A stretch of 64,000 nt of DNA, taken from NCBI GenBank assembly GCA_015698045.1, contig BLAL01000285.1, positions 3,226,001-3,290,000 on the forward strand, written 5' to 3'. This document shows, one piece after another, positions 10,126 through 21,242 of this stretch. Origin of the DNA: Rhizophagus clarus (taxonomy: Eukaryota > Glomeromycota > Glomeromycetes > Glomerales > Glomeraceae). Both the position numbers and the translations under genes were made by a program. Each line of letters begins with the position of its first letter. The first letter of the stretch is position 1. A model generated the notes under the pieces. The model saw only the letters and a list, made by a program, of their open reading frames with translations, made no database searches and was not told the DNA's origin.

Positions 10126-10918
10126 TATATAAAAAAAATATCCAATAAATTATAAGTAAATTTTTTCTATCGAAATTAGGATAGCAAGATCAATTTTACT
10201 TATCAAAATTTTTGATTTTTGTATTCTTTATTTTGTGAATCCTTTGATGCCGTTCTTTGATCTTCATTTTATTTATCTTTAGAATATGATTACCGTTAAC
10301 GTTAATTTATCATTGATCTTCATGTTCTTTAACTTTGGGATGCAATTACTCTTCAAATTGTTTTTATTTTATGAATTCTTTATTGCAATTTCTTAAGTAA
10401 AATGTTAACATGTATAGTAAGCCTATTGTAAAAAATATACATAATAAAAGTTTCTGAAGTCATTACCGTAATCATTTGGTCAAGAAAATGATAGATTGAT
10501 GCAGACGAATACGTCAAAAAAAGTTAATTATCTACTACATTAGTAAAACAGCTAATGGGAACCAAAAAATAACTAATAAAAATTTGCTGATCAATTTCCT
10601 AACTATAAAAATAGGGAATAAGATCAGGCGCAGACTAATCACGCATTGCACGATACAAAATGGGTAATCTAAATATGACATTTTCTTTTTTAGTTATATT
10701 GGGTATAAAATTTTCCCTTAACAGTTAAGTTTTATGAAATTTGTATATTTCTTCAAAATATATATAGTATATTATAATAACATTTGTCTACCAATTTTTG
10801 CAAAAAAAAAAAAAAAAATTCTAGTTAGAAAATAATTTTTTTAAAATTAGTATTCAATATATCTGTTATATTTAAACAATTCAAAGTTAATACTGAAAAA
10901 AATCAAATAATGTGAAAG
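10126..10918. other. AT-rich intergenic DNA
   Basis: No gene, RNA or repeat recognised; a run of 18 A at about 10801-10818 is the only notable feature. Confidence 0.5.
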
Positions 10919-11194
10919 TCAATAAGACTTGATATTTATTTATTTATTTATTTATTTATTATGACTTAGGAACATAGGCAACGGGGTACGAACATATCTA
11001 TCAGATTTTTCAGACATAATACGCTATGCTGCTCCCTAAAACACAATCCACCTTAGGCGAACCATGCATCCCAGTCAGATTTTTGCCACTCCCCTCTTTA
11101 GAGGTTATGAAACGCCTGGCGCCAACCTAGCAAACAAAAATCACGAAAACCTAACTACAAAAAGCAAAAGTTACGAAATCAATAAGACTTGATA
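10919..11194 (-). mobile_element. Short retroposed fragment with 16-bp duplication (SINE or 5'-truncated LINE)
   Basis: TCAATAAGACTTGATA at 10919-10934 and 11179-11194 flank a 244-bp insert. On the minus strand the insert ends in (AATA)n (plus-strand TTTA repeats from 10935). It is markedly less AT-rich than its surroundings. No reverse transcriptase frame. A GGTTCGCC word resembles a Pol III B box but no convincing A box is seen, so a 5'-truncated LINE 3' end is as likely as a SINE. The 3' sequence differs from both larger LINE-type elements here, although the tetranucleotide tail resembles that of the half-LINE. Confidence 0.7.
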
Positions 11195-11324
11195 AAATTG
11201 ATGTAGCTGGTAGTATTTAAATATGCATGTGACCTGGTTAGCTGAGTTAGTTTATTTATTGAGGAAGCCAGTCTAATAGAGGTTAGCTGATTTTATTTTT
11301 ACCAAATGAAATCATGATCCCAAA

Positions 11325-11332
11325 TCACGTGA
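11325..11332. promoter_or_regulatory. TCACGTGA palindrome upstream of F-box gene
   Basis: Core CACGTG (E-box type) palindrome about 340 bp before the F-box start codon. The same octamer recurs at six other places in the window (see findings). In fungi CACGTG is bound by bHLH factors such as Cbf1; relevance here is inference. Confidence 0.3.
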
Positions 11333-11435
11333 TACAAAAATCTTCCATTATTATTGAAAAAAATTTTTTTTTATATATTTTTCTTTAGTTTATGTTAAAT
11401 AAGATGATAAATTTTTGATATCAGTCATGTAAATG

Positions 11436-11530
11436 ACAAATGACAAATGACTTGTCATTTGGATCATTTGTCATTTCAAGTCATTTGCCGAACGCTGATT
11501 TGTAATCATTTGTAATCATCCGGACATGTC
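11436..11530. repeat. Overlapping inverted repeats of CAAATGACAAGTCATTTG type
   Basis: AAATGACAAATGACAAATGAC is followed by its inverse (GTCATTTGGATCATTTGTCATTTC), then two copies of TTTGTAATCAT. The segment can fold into alternative hairpins and sits 150-240 bp upstream of the F-box gene at 11675. It could be a binding-site cluster or a degenerate fold-back repeat. Confidence 0.5.
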
Positions 11531-11674
11531 TTTAGTAACTCAACGTAAATAACTACGCCAACCATATAATAATGATGCACAATTAATAAATTAATAAGAC
11601 CACATGACCTTAATGTTGAAATACAATAATAGTGATGATAATGACTTTTCGTAAAACTTTTATTTAAAAAAAAA

Positions 11675-13090
11675 ATGTCTCAACTTTATTTTGACTGCTT
11701 GAGTGAGATTTTTGAGTACTTGGAAGATGACAAATTTACATTACATTCATGCATATTAGTTAATCGTTTATGGTGTAAAGCTTCAGTGAGAATTTTTTGG
11801 AGGGATGTTTGTTATTACAGTTCTTCGAATTTTAAAACTTTAATTGCTTGCCTTCCAAATGAGTCAAAAGAAATTTTATATAAAAATGGAATTAATATTT
11901 CAACTTCGACTTCAAAACCCCCTACTTTCAATTATGCATCATTTTGTAAAGTTTTATCAGTTGAACAAGTTTATTACAAAATTATTAATCTTCTTCAATC
12001 ACCAAGTCATAAATGTAAAGGACATATAGTGACACGGGAAATAATTCAAATGTTCATGAAAGAAATCCTTTCTTTAAAGAGTTTAGTATTTTCACCATAT
12101 CACAATATAACTTTTAAGTTATTTCATGAATCAAAGGATTGCCTAAAAAATCTTTCAGATTTACGATGTGGTTCAAATATTTCCACCGATTTATTTTATC
12201 AACTATCTCAAATATGTTACAATATACACACATTTACTTTAGAAGTTGGACGAATTGTATCAAATGGATTAGCAGATTTAATTTCTGTCCAGAGAAACTT
12301 AAAGTGCTTTAATATGTTACTATGTTATTATCAGCGAGATAACAATTTGACAAATATAATTCCTTCATTAATGTTAAAACTCCCAAATACTTTAGTCAAG
12401 CTAGTACTTTTTGTAAGAGGTTGTTGTATTTCATTATCATTTATTGCTAATTTTTTAAATTTGCAAGAACTTAGTTTATTATTTAAATATGATAATTTTA
12501 TTGATTTTGAAAAGTTGCAATATGTTATTTTCCCACAACTACAAGTTTTAAATATTAGTGAAGAACATCCAAGAGTTGAGCTACTAATGAAATTCTTAGA
12601 AAATAACGGAAAGAATTTAAAGGAAATTTATATAGGATCTTGTAGTGATAATTTACTAAACTTAGTTATCGCTAAATCCTGCCCAAGACTTAGAAAACTT
12701 TTCATTGGAATTAAATATAATGAATTGGAAACATTAAAAATAATCTTTAATAATTGCAAAAATTTAGAACGTATTAAAATTCGGTGCGGGAAGAATTATT
12801 TGAGCGAGAAAGACGCATTGAAAGCGGTTGCGAAATACTCACAGAATATTCACGAATTAACATTATATTATCAATCTAGAATACAATTTGAACTTCTTCC
12901 AGAAGAATTAGAGTCTTTTTTTATAAGTTGGACAAATCGCATATCACAAAAATCACTTTCATTGATAATTGTTAAGAGGTACCGTGCGAATAGCCTAGAT
13001 ACATATAATGAAAATGTTAAAATAATTAACAAATATATTAAATTAGGCGTTATTAAAAAATTTAAAGTCGAAGTTGATGAATATATTTAA
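11675..13090 (+). CDS. F-box protein with leucine-rich repeats
   Basis: Single exon, 471 residues. An N-terminal F-box (residues about 3-45: LYFDCLSEIFEYLEDD through SCILVNRLWCKASVRIFWRD) is followed by a linker with NYASFCKVLS and a long degenerate leucine-rich region (about 150-440) with repeats such as SFIANFLNLQELSLLF and CPRLRKLFIG. F-box proteins recruit substrates to SCF ubiquitin ligases through Skp1, the LRR part usually binding the substrate; the substrate here is unknown. The start is the ATG of MSQLYFDC, which aligns with the family member at 19800. The C terminus (IINKYIKLGVIKKFKV) is shared with that paralogue. A TAA ends the frame; polyadenylation-like AATAAA words follow about 250 bp later. 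Confidence 0.85.
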   Translation: MSQLYFDCLSEIFEYLEDDKFTLHSCILVNRLWCKASVRIFWRDVCYYSSSNFKTLIACLPNESKEILYKNGINISTSTSKPPTFNYASFCKVLSVEQVYYKIINLLQSPSHKCKGHIVTREIIQMFMKEILSLKSLVFSPYHNITFKLFHESKDCLKNLSDLRCGSNISTDLFYQLSQICYNIHTFTLEVGRIVSNGLADLISVQRNLKCFNMLLCYYQRDNNLTNIIPSLMLKLPNTLVKLVLFVRGCCISLSFIANFLNLQELSLLFKYDNFIDFEKLQYVIFPQLQVLNISEEHPRVELLMKFLENNGKNLKEIYIGSCSDNLLNLVIAKSCPRLRKLFIGIKYNELETLKIIFNNCKNLERIKIRCGKNYLSEKDALKAVAKYSQNIHELTLYYQSRIQFELLPEELESFFISWTNRISQKSLSLIIVKRYRANSLDTYNENVKIINKYIKLGVIKKFKVEVDEYI

Positions 13091-14310
13091 AATACCACAT
13101 TTCAATATCTTAGTTTTGGGGGCTATCTTTAACTCTTTGTGGTTGATTGTTGTAGCACTAATCATGGCGATAAACTTGTAGTAACTTTCCTTTGATTGTT
13201 TCTAAGTTTTTACCTGTGCATCACTGCTACTTAAATGTAGTCTGTAAACGTATTCTTCGGTCTGTTTTATGGATGAACTTTTTGTATATTTTCTTTTCCC
13301 TTTTATTTTTTGTAAAGGCTGCGAATTGAAATATTGTTTTAATAAAATATCAATATCTTAGTTTTAAGCACGCACATTTTATTGGTAATATCAAAATATT
13401 TTTTTGTTTACCCTTATTAATGTCTATTTGGTTATATGTAATTTGGTTCAGACTTTCCCATCTTATCAGTTAGATTTTCTTTTCTTTTTTTATTTATTAA
13501 AACAATATTTTTCCGAGCTAGTTGCATGGTTTAAATATAACGAAATAAGTTTTAATAAATAAAAGTCATGTTGTATCTTGGTTGGCTTAGTTCTTTTGAA
13601 AATTCAACAATAATTATTCTTGTTTTAAATAGATAAAAAAATATATACTGAAATCGACTTTAACACCATTAACAAAAGTATTACTTTATGAATTTAAATA
13701 AGAATGAATTAAAAAGTAATCTGATCTAATTAATGATGCAAAAAAGAATTAATTTTTATTGTGTCATGATATGATTTATTAGCTGGTTAAGCCGCGACTA
13801 ATATTATATATAATACAGCATATAATTGTATTTTTAAATAAAAATTTTGTGAATATATTAAGTTTCAGCAGTTGATCTTTTAGCTTCAGTGCATTTTTCA
13901 GAAAAACTTTACCTGTTATAGTCACTTTTAGAGTTTATTTACATTTGGTTGCTCCTCTTACAATTTAATACGTCGAGCTTGAAATTTTCTTGTTAACAAT
14001 ACCATTATAATAAATCATTGTTTCAATTTAAGGTATAAGTTTTATCAGCAGTGTAAAAAAAATTTTACTGGTTTGGACATATTGATCACAATTTCACTCA
14101 AACAATCTTTAAGTTTTATAATTCCGATCAGAATTAATACAATAAGTTCACGTTAGGACCGAAATAATGATTAAGATGACTATAGACAATTTTGCGTTAA
14201 TAATCACGTAATTGCCACAGGAATTTGTAACACAGATCATAATTATAAATATACGTCTTTTTGTAAATTTCAAAATTTAAAACCCTTTCATTTGTTTCTC
14301 TTAAAAAGCA
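13091..14310. other. AT-rich intergenic DNA
   Basis: 3' flank of one F-box gene and 5' flank of a decayed one. No gene or repeat recognised. Confidence 0.5.
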
Positions 14311-15655
14311 ATGTCACAACTAAAATTTCGAACATTTGAGGATGATTTTACTTTACACTCATACATATTAGCTAATCGACTTTGGCGTGAAATTCCTGTA
14401 AGATTTTTTTGGAGAGATGTTTGGAGTTATAGTACCTCAAACTTTAACACATTAATTGCTTGCCTAACAAATGAGTCAAAAGCAAGAAATTTTATATAAA
14501 AATGAAATTATTATTTCGACTCCAACTTCAAAAATTCCCATTTTCAATTATGCATCATTTTGTAAAATTCTACCTGTTAACCTAATTTATTACAAAATAG
14601 AGAAGCTTCTTAAAAATCAACAAAGTATTTCACCACAAAATCTTGAGAATTATACATTTATAGTGGTGCAGGAAATAATTTAAATGTTCATGAAAAGATC
14701 TCATCTTTAACTAGTTTAAGTTTATTTCAAAATGCAAAAATTACTTTTACTTTTATCTTACATATATATTGATTCTAATTTTTTCTACAATTGTTTCATG
14801 TATGTTAAAAGATAAAATCACTTACTTTAGCACTTGGAAATATTATTTCAATTGGATTGACTGAATTTATTTTTACTCGGAAAAATCTGGAATACTTTGT
14901 TACAAGTTTTGTAAGAAGTTATCTATATCAGCCAAATAAATTTCCTTCATTGATTTGAAACTTCCAAATTATTTCTTAAAGGAGTAGGAACTAGACGACA
15001 ATATGCTTCATTGTCATATTTTCAAAATTACAAGAACTTGAATTATTGATTTTTCATGATGGATTTTTTAGTGGTTTTGAAAAGTTGCAACTTACTATTT
15101 TTCCACAACTACAAATTTTAATAATTCGAGCATTATGCCTAAGAGAAGGATTATTAATAAATTCCCTAGAAAATAATGGGAAAAGTTTAAAAGAAATTTG
15201 TGTAGATGATATTAAATTCTATAATGACAATTCATTAAATTTTACTATCGGGAAGTTCTGTCCAAACCTAAGAAAACTTTGTACAGGAATTAAAAGTAAT
15301 TGAATTGGAGGCATTAAAAACAATTTTCAGTGGTTGTAAAAATTTAGAAAGTATTAAGATTTGGTGCGGAGGAAAATTTTTGAGCGAAAAAGATGCGTTA
15401 GAAACGACAGTGAAATATTCGCAAGATATTTGTGAATTAATTTTATATCATCAATCTGATGTACGATTTGAATTACTTCCGGAAGATTTGGAATCCTTTT
15501 TTATAAGTTGGAGAGATCGTAAATCACGAAAATTGCTTACTTTGACGGTTACTAAAGATTATAGTAAAAGCTCAAATAAAAATTAAAAAATATATTAAAC
15601 TGAGGGTTATACAGATTGTGAAGATGGAATATCTGAAGAATTTAATTGATTTCTA
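14311..15655 (+). pseudogene. Decayed F-box/LRR gene copy
   Basis: Begins at an ATG (MSQLKF) like its paralogues but has lost part of the F-box helix: it goes straight to FEDDFTLHSYILANRLW. The family signature then continues in shifting frames: ESK, frameshift at about 14480, then FNYASFCKILPVNLIYYKIE. After a stop near 14682 there are several breaks, with the LRR part recognisable at about 15046-15300 and again at 15305-15586 (CKNLESIKIWCGGKFLSEKD, ELLPEDLESFFISW). It ends with a scrambled version of the conserved C terminus near 15655. Multiple stops, frameshifts and small deletions make it non-functional. Most similar in layout to the gene at 19800. Confidence 0.8.
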
Positions 15656-17331
15656 ATATTTATGCAAATTATTATGCTAAGTTCATGTTTATTATTTAAT
15701 CACCTACTTCGAAGTTTAGTAAATGAAATTACATTATATGAAAAGTGGAGCTATAATTTCAACTCAATTTCATGTCAGTTCAAAATCTTTGTTGAACTGT
15801 GTTCTTTACGAGATTTTAGTAAGGAAGAGAAATTTTACTTTTCATAGAAATGTAATCTAGTATATGATTCAACCATATTTCCAAGTACATTAAAAACACC
15901 GAAGTTTATTCAAAAAATGAGAACACATGACTCATGATCAGCCAATAATATTTACGCTAATTACGTATGGCGTAAATAATTACGCATTTCCGTATTTTTT
16001 AAAAATTCCGGTAATTAATTACCAGGATTATATTTATACGAAAATATGGAATTACAAGGCCATGTATATAAGAGAGTAATTAAGAAGCAGTTCAGAAGCT
16101 TAAATTATGTTTTTGTATTTCTTTTTTGAGAAAAACCGTTTTACTGCAAGAAAGAGACAATATTTGAGAATATTTTCGAGAAGGATCCAGAGTTATTTAA
16201 AGAATAAAGTTAGAACAATTTTAATAGGAATTTTATTATAAAAACCAATTTTAATAGCTATCACGAGAAATGATCTATCAATAGTGATTTTACCGCAGTC
16301 AATACAAATTTTGTTGATTGATTACCCAATGCAGGGCAGTTCACAATTGAAATTTTATTTATTTATATGGCTATTCTAAACGTTACAAATTTTTTAATTA
16401 TCAGTTACATTATATGGATTTGATTATGTAATTAAGTACAGTAAAAAATATATTGTTTATTTGTTTTGAAAAAAAACGTATCAGGTATCCACTTTTCTGA
16501 AGTTGTGGACTAGTCATCTTGACTAGTATCTATGAGCAAATATGTCAATATGATAGTTCTCAAAAAAAAATTATCATGTAATTACTGCGGTACCACGGCA
16601 CGCGAGTTATTATTATTTGTTGGTAATACTTAATCATGTCATGTTGTGTCATAATAAAACGTTAAACTTATTATTATTCAATATATCTGTAATAAATAAA
16701 AATTTGTATTTCTTATTATACTATGTAATTCTTTTTTTTTAAAAAAAAAATAACAGCAAAGAAAATAAAGAAATAATTGCGTCATTTCGATAAATTATGG
16801 ATTCGATTAAAAGAAAATTTAATCAATTTTTTTTATTAAGTCAATTTCCTCTAACTCCCCTTATTTCTTCCTGTATAAAATAGATAATAAAAAAAAAGAT
16901 AATACGGATAAGGAAATAATCACGTCATTTCGATGGGATCGATTCAATTTAGCAGTTAGTTTACTATAATTAAATCAATTTATTTATTCATGATGCGTTT
17001 AATATTTCTAAATTTATGTAAGACTGTTACGTTCCCTGGGTAATTTTTTTTTTTTTAAGTTTGATAATTATTTTTGGTAATAAATATAGCAATTTTCTTT
17101 TTGTTTATCTGTGATCAAAATCTGATCAATATCTCATACCGAAACGGTGGTTTAAAGGAGGTCTTTCTAATTATTAAACATATTTGTCAACCATTATATA
17201 TATATAGTACTATCTCCAACTTTAAGAGAAAAATCATTATTTTTTTCGTAAAAAATTTAAAAAAAAAAAAATTCTTATAAAAAATTCAAATTCAAAAAAA
17301 TTCTTTTCGTAAAAAATTTAAAAAATTTATT
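15656..17331. other. AT-rich intergenic DNA
   Basis: Contains the fold-back described at 15957-16065; otherwise no supported feature. A 61-codon frame at 15662 is not believed. Confidence 0.5.
15957..16065. repeat. Imperfect fold-back around GGTAATTAATTACC
   Basis: A perfect 14-bp palindrome (GGTAATTAATTACC) is the centre of a longer imperfect inverted repeat whose arms share TTCCGTATTTT-like and TTACG-rich words. It may be a small MITE or a remnant of one. No target duplication was established. Confidence 0.4.
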
Positions 17332-17819
17332 ATGTCTAACAAATCGTCCCAGAAAAAGAAACAAAGTAAGTTATTAAATTTAGGCTAGGGTTAAGTCTGT
17401 CAAAATTTCGATCATTAATTATTATCTTATTAGCTTTGAAAGAAATCATTGTACTTGATGCAAAGCATTCAGAAGCTGGAGAAGGTAGAACTGAAATTAT
17501 TGAAGATGAAGGAAGTAAAGCTAAAATTAATGAAGAAGATTTAGCTGGAAAGAGCGACGAACATATCATATTATGTCGTTTGACTGATATTGAACGAGAA
17601 CTCTTTAAGTCTTTAAGTGATAAACAAAGAAAAAGTTTACTAAATACAATAAAAAAGGCAATGGCCAAGGCCAAAGCCGAAGGTAGAGCCGAAGGTAGAG
17701 CCGAAGGTAAAGCCGAAGGTAGAGCCGAAGGTAGAGCCGAAGGTAAAGCCGAAGGTATAGCTGAGGGTATAGCCGAAGCTAAAGCCGAACAAAGAAGAAA
17801 AGGAAAAGTAAGTGATTAA
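17332..17819 (+). CDS. Two-exon gene with AEGR/AEGK repeat tail, function unknown
   Basis: Exon 1 is 17332-17365 (MSNKSSQKKKQ), intron 17366-17433 (GTAAGT to TTAG, 68 nt), exon 2 is 17434-17819. The join keeps the frame (Gln-Thr-Leu-Lys-Glu-Ile) and gives 139 residues. After a basic N terminus comes an acidic segment (LDAKHSEAGEGRTEIIEDEG), then LCRLTDIERELFKSLSDKQR, then AKAKAEGRAEGRAEGKAEG and similar repeats to near the end. The repeat tail is Ala/Glu/Gly/Arg/Lys alternating and likely helical. Similar AEGxAEG tails occur in bacterial Rpn-family proteins, but the nuclease core is not visible here. Alternative: exon 2 alone read from an upstream start; the intron fits well, so the spliced model is preferred. 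Confidence 0.6.
17675..17780 (+). repeat. 12-bp coding minisatellite (GCCGAAGGTAGA)
   Basis: About eight tandem units of GCCGAAGGT(A/G)(G/A)A encode AEGR/AEGK repeats. Such units are prone to slippage in steps of four residues, so length polymorphism between strains is expected. Confidence 0.85.
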
Positions 17820-19434
17820 AAAATATTTATTATTTATTATTGATGAGTTTTGTTAATATGTTATTATTTAAAAGAGCGTTTTTCATCGTTGCCTTCGTGG
17901 TTTTTGTAATGAATAGAGTGCACCGTACGCTGGTCGTGACCACGATCTGCACAAGGTATTGATTAATTGATTTTTTGTTTAGTAATACTAAATCATGTCA
18001 TGTCCGTTCTATTATTCAATATTATTATTCAATATATTAGATAATTAAAAGTTGTTAAGGATGACACCCGTCATCCATATTATATAGATTCATTGGATAA
18101 GCCCAAATGAATAGTACTTTAATATAATGTAATTCATTTCATCTATTTGAAATCACATTTATTAATTCATGTTAAAAGAAATGGGGAATTGAGGAAAAAA
18201 AAAAATATCAGGTGATCGAAATACTTCTTTGGCTAAATAAAAAAAATATATTGATAATAATCACTTTAAAGAAAAATTAGAAGTTATGATGCATTTAATT
18301 TTCTTTTGGTTATTCTTGTATTAATGATTTATTTAGTATGTTCACTATAAAAAAAAACAAATTCATTGTTAAAAAAAAATGATTTGTACATGATAAAGAA
18401 ATAAAAGAAAATTTCTCTTTCTATTATAATGTAATTATATACTGTACATACAGTATATATGTTAACGGACACGTTTTCATTAATCAAAAGATTAAACCAG
18501 TTCTTACGTCATTTACCACTTTTGATAAATTTAACATTTATAATCATCGTTTTGTTATTTAGGTCAATAAATTCCAATCTGGAATAAAAAATTCTGAAGA
18601 AAATAATTCAAACCCGTAACCCGTAAAAACTTTGTGATATAATGAATCGTATATCATTAGAAATTAATCATATTTCATCTTACATCAGTACATTAATGAT
18701 CACGTTAATTTTGTTTTTACAATAAATATAAACAGGTACGATTAAATGAATAGTATCGATAAATTGGAAAAAATTTTTTTTTTAAGAGCTTTATTATTAT
18801 GTTTAAAGAAACTAAATGACAATTACACCTTTTCCAACTTTTCCATCTTTGCTTTATATTGTTCGTAAGTGCATTCGCAATTTCGGGGAGAACAAATATC
18901 GCAGGGTTCAAGGAATTGAGTGTTCTCGAATATTATTTCATCAGTTAACATACCTTCCTCAATTTCTCCTAAAAGAAGTCTATGATGAGTAAACTAGTAA
19001 ACCACCAAACTTTTTGGATAGTGTCACAAATAATTACGTTGAACTTTTTCTGAGATTTTCTTACGAAATTCTTTAATAAAAGCGTTAATTATTTTGCTCT
19101 ACTCTTCACTGGACACTATTTTTATTATTAAAAATGAGCAAAAAATTAGCATAATCCTTAAAACAATAATGATGTATGATTATAAAATCCTCACGTGGAA
19201 TCTGTGGCGGAACAAAAATACTTAATATATTAGAGAATATGAAATATTAGACTACTGAAAACATCAAAACGAGATACATCAAAACGAGATATTAATAATT
19301 ATCGTATCTCAGGATCACTAGGCTCGCTTTTATTATTAAGAAATCGATGGAAAGTATAAAACTTGTAGTTTTGAATGAGATCCTGAGTAATGGTTTTAAA
19401 ATTTCACTCCAAATAAAGCGTACGTTAATTAATC
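17820..19434. other. AT-rich intergenic DNA
   Basis: Nothing supported. A perfect small hairpin GGATGAC-ACCC-GTCATCC lies at about 18059-18076; no function assigned. Confidence 0.5.
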
Positions 19435-19560
19435 TTTCCAATCAAGTTAAAAGAAATTTTATGTTGTAATATGTTGTAATATATACTGTATATATTTCTA
19501 CTCCAACTTCTCCAGCTTCAAAAACTCTCACTTCAACCAAGTTTATTACAACAACTAATG
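19435..19560 (+). pseudogene. F-box gene relic (short fragment)
   Basis: AAGTTAAAAGAAATTTTATG followed by an ATTTCTACTCCAACTTCTCC-type stretch resembles the ESKEILY...ISTPTSK segment of the neighbouring F-box genes (compare 19985-20050). Only about 120 bp and degenerate; probably a leftover of an older tandem copy. Confidence 0.4.
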
Positions 19561-19799
19561 CATTCACTAGTCAAAATTTTTTTTGAATTTGTAAAGCTAA
19601 ATTGTGAAATTTTTTTTTTTTTTACAATAAATAACGACATAAACGACTGCGCCGATCATATGTTTTTATATAATCATGATCTACAAATAAATTGATACCA
19701 CATGACCTTAGTGTATGTAACACAACCAGTACAATAAATAGTAAAATGGTCTTAAAAAATTTTCATAAAAAAACTCTTTTGCTTTGTTATTTAAAAATA

Positions 19800-21242
19800 A
19801 TGTCTCAACTTACCTATGATTGTTTAAATGAGATTTTTGAATACTTGGAAGATGACAACCTTACTTTGCATTCATGCATATTAGTTAATCGTTTGTGGTG
19901 TGAAGTTTCAGTGAGAATTTTTTGGAGAGATGTTTGGAATTATAGTATTTCGAACTTTAGAACCTTGGTTTCTTGCTTACCAAGCGAGTCAAAAGAAATT
20001 TTATATAAAAATGGAATTATTATTTCAACTTCGACTTCAAAAACTCCCACTTTCAATTATGCATCATTTTGTAAAGTTTTATCAGTTAACCGAGTTCATT
20101 ACAAAATCGAAGAGCTTTTTAAAAATCAAAAAAATACTTCATCATCAAATTTTAACTATAAAGTACATATAGTGATGCAGGAAATAATTCAAATGTTCAT
20201 GAAAGAAATCTCTTCGTTAAGGAGTTTAACCCTTTTTATATATCCAAATACAACTTTTGACTTATTTCAATCAAAGGATTGCCTAAAAAATCTTTCAGAT
20301 TTCCGCTGTGGTTCAAATATTTCCACCGATTTATTTTATCAATTATCTCAAATATGTTACAATATACAATCATTTACTTTAGAAGCTGAAGGAATTGTAT
20401 CAAATGGATTAGCAGATTTAATTTCTGTTCAGAGAAATTTAAAGTGCTTTAATATGATACTATGTTATGATCTGGATAATAACAGTTTAACAAATATAAT
20501 TCCTTCAATATTGTTAAAACTTCCAAATACTTTAGCTAAACTAGAACTTTTTGGTGCAGATTATTATATTCCATTATCATTTATTGCCGATTTTTCAAAT
20601 TTGCAAGAACTTAAATTATCATTTTATTTTTGTAGTAGTTTTATTGATTTTGAAAGGTTACAGCATACTCTTTTTCCACAATTACAAGTTTTGAAATTTA
20701 AAGAAAAATATCCAGGAATTGGGTTATTAATAAGATTTTTAGAAAATAATGGAAAAAATTTAGAAGAAATTTGTATAGGCGATTTTGTTTGTTGTAGTGA
20801 CAATTCATTAAATTTAGCTATTGCTAAGTTCTGCCCAAGTCTTAGAAAACTTTCTGTTGGAATTAAGCATAATGAATTAGAAACATTAAAAATAATTTTT
20901 AACAGTTGTAAAAATTTAGAGAGTATTAAGATTTGGTGTGGAGGCGAATTTTTGAATGAAAAGGAGGCACTTGAAACAGCTGCGAAATATTCACAAAATA
21001 TTTATAAGTTAAAATTATATTATTTATATAAAGTACGATTTGAATTATTACCAGAAGAATTAGAATCTTTTTTTATAAGTTGGATAGATCGTAAACCGCA
21101 AAAATCACTTTCATTGGTTGTTGATAAATTTGATGATGCAAATAGCTTAGACGCAAATCACAAAAATATTGAAATAATTAACAAATATATTAAATTAGGC
21201 GTTATTAAGAAATTTAAAGTTACAGAATTTGAAGACGATTAA
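19800..21242 (+). CDS. F-box protein with leucine-rich repeats
   Basis: Single exon. The ATG at 19800 (MSQLTYDCLNEIFEYLEDD) is chosen because it aligns with the start of the paralogue at 11675; the frame is open another 36 codons upstream to 19692, but that part looks like leader sequence. About 480 residues. The F-box occupies residues 2-45 (SCILVNRLWCEVSVRIFWRD). An LRR region follows, with FRCGSNISTDLFYQLSQICY, FCPSLRKLSVGIKHNELETL and SCKNLESIKIWCGGEF, and the conserved end INKYIKLGVIKKFKVTEFED. Expected role: substrate receptor of an SCF ubiquitin ligase; target unknown. Very similar to the genes at 11675 and 27617, so the family has been expanding locally. Confidence 0.87.
   Translation: MSQLTYDCLNEIFEYLEDDNLTLHSCILVNRLWCEVSVRIFWRDVWNYSISNFRTLVSCLPSESKEILYKNGIIISTSTSKTPTFNYASFCKVLSVNRVHYKIEELFKNQKNTSSSNFNYKVHIVMQEIIQMFMKEISSLRSLTLFIYPNTTFDLFQSKDCLKNLSDFRCGSNISTDLFYQLSQICYNIQSFTLEAEGIVSNGLADLISVQRNLKCFNMILCYDLDNNSLTNIIPSILLKLPNTLAKLELFGADYYIPLSFIADFSNLQELKLSFYFCSSFIDFERLQHTLFPQLQVLKFKEKYPGIGLLIRFLENNGKNLEEICIGDFVCCSDNSLNLAIAKFCPSLRKLSVGIKHNELETLKIIFNSCKNLESIKIWCGGEFLNEKEALETAAKYSQNIYKLKLYYLYKVRFELLPEELESFFISWIDRKPQKSLSLVVDKFDDANSLDANHKNIEIINKYIKLGVIKKFKVTEFEDD

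Noticed and set aside
14311..15655. Multi-exon F-box gene instead of a pseudogene
   Set aside because: The breaks do not fall at GT-AG pairs that would restore the family alignment, part of the F-box is deleted, and paralogues are single-exon.
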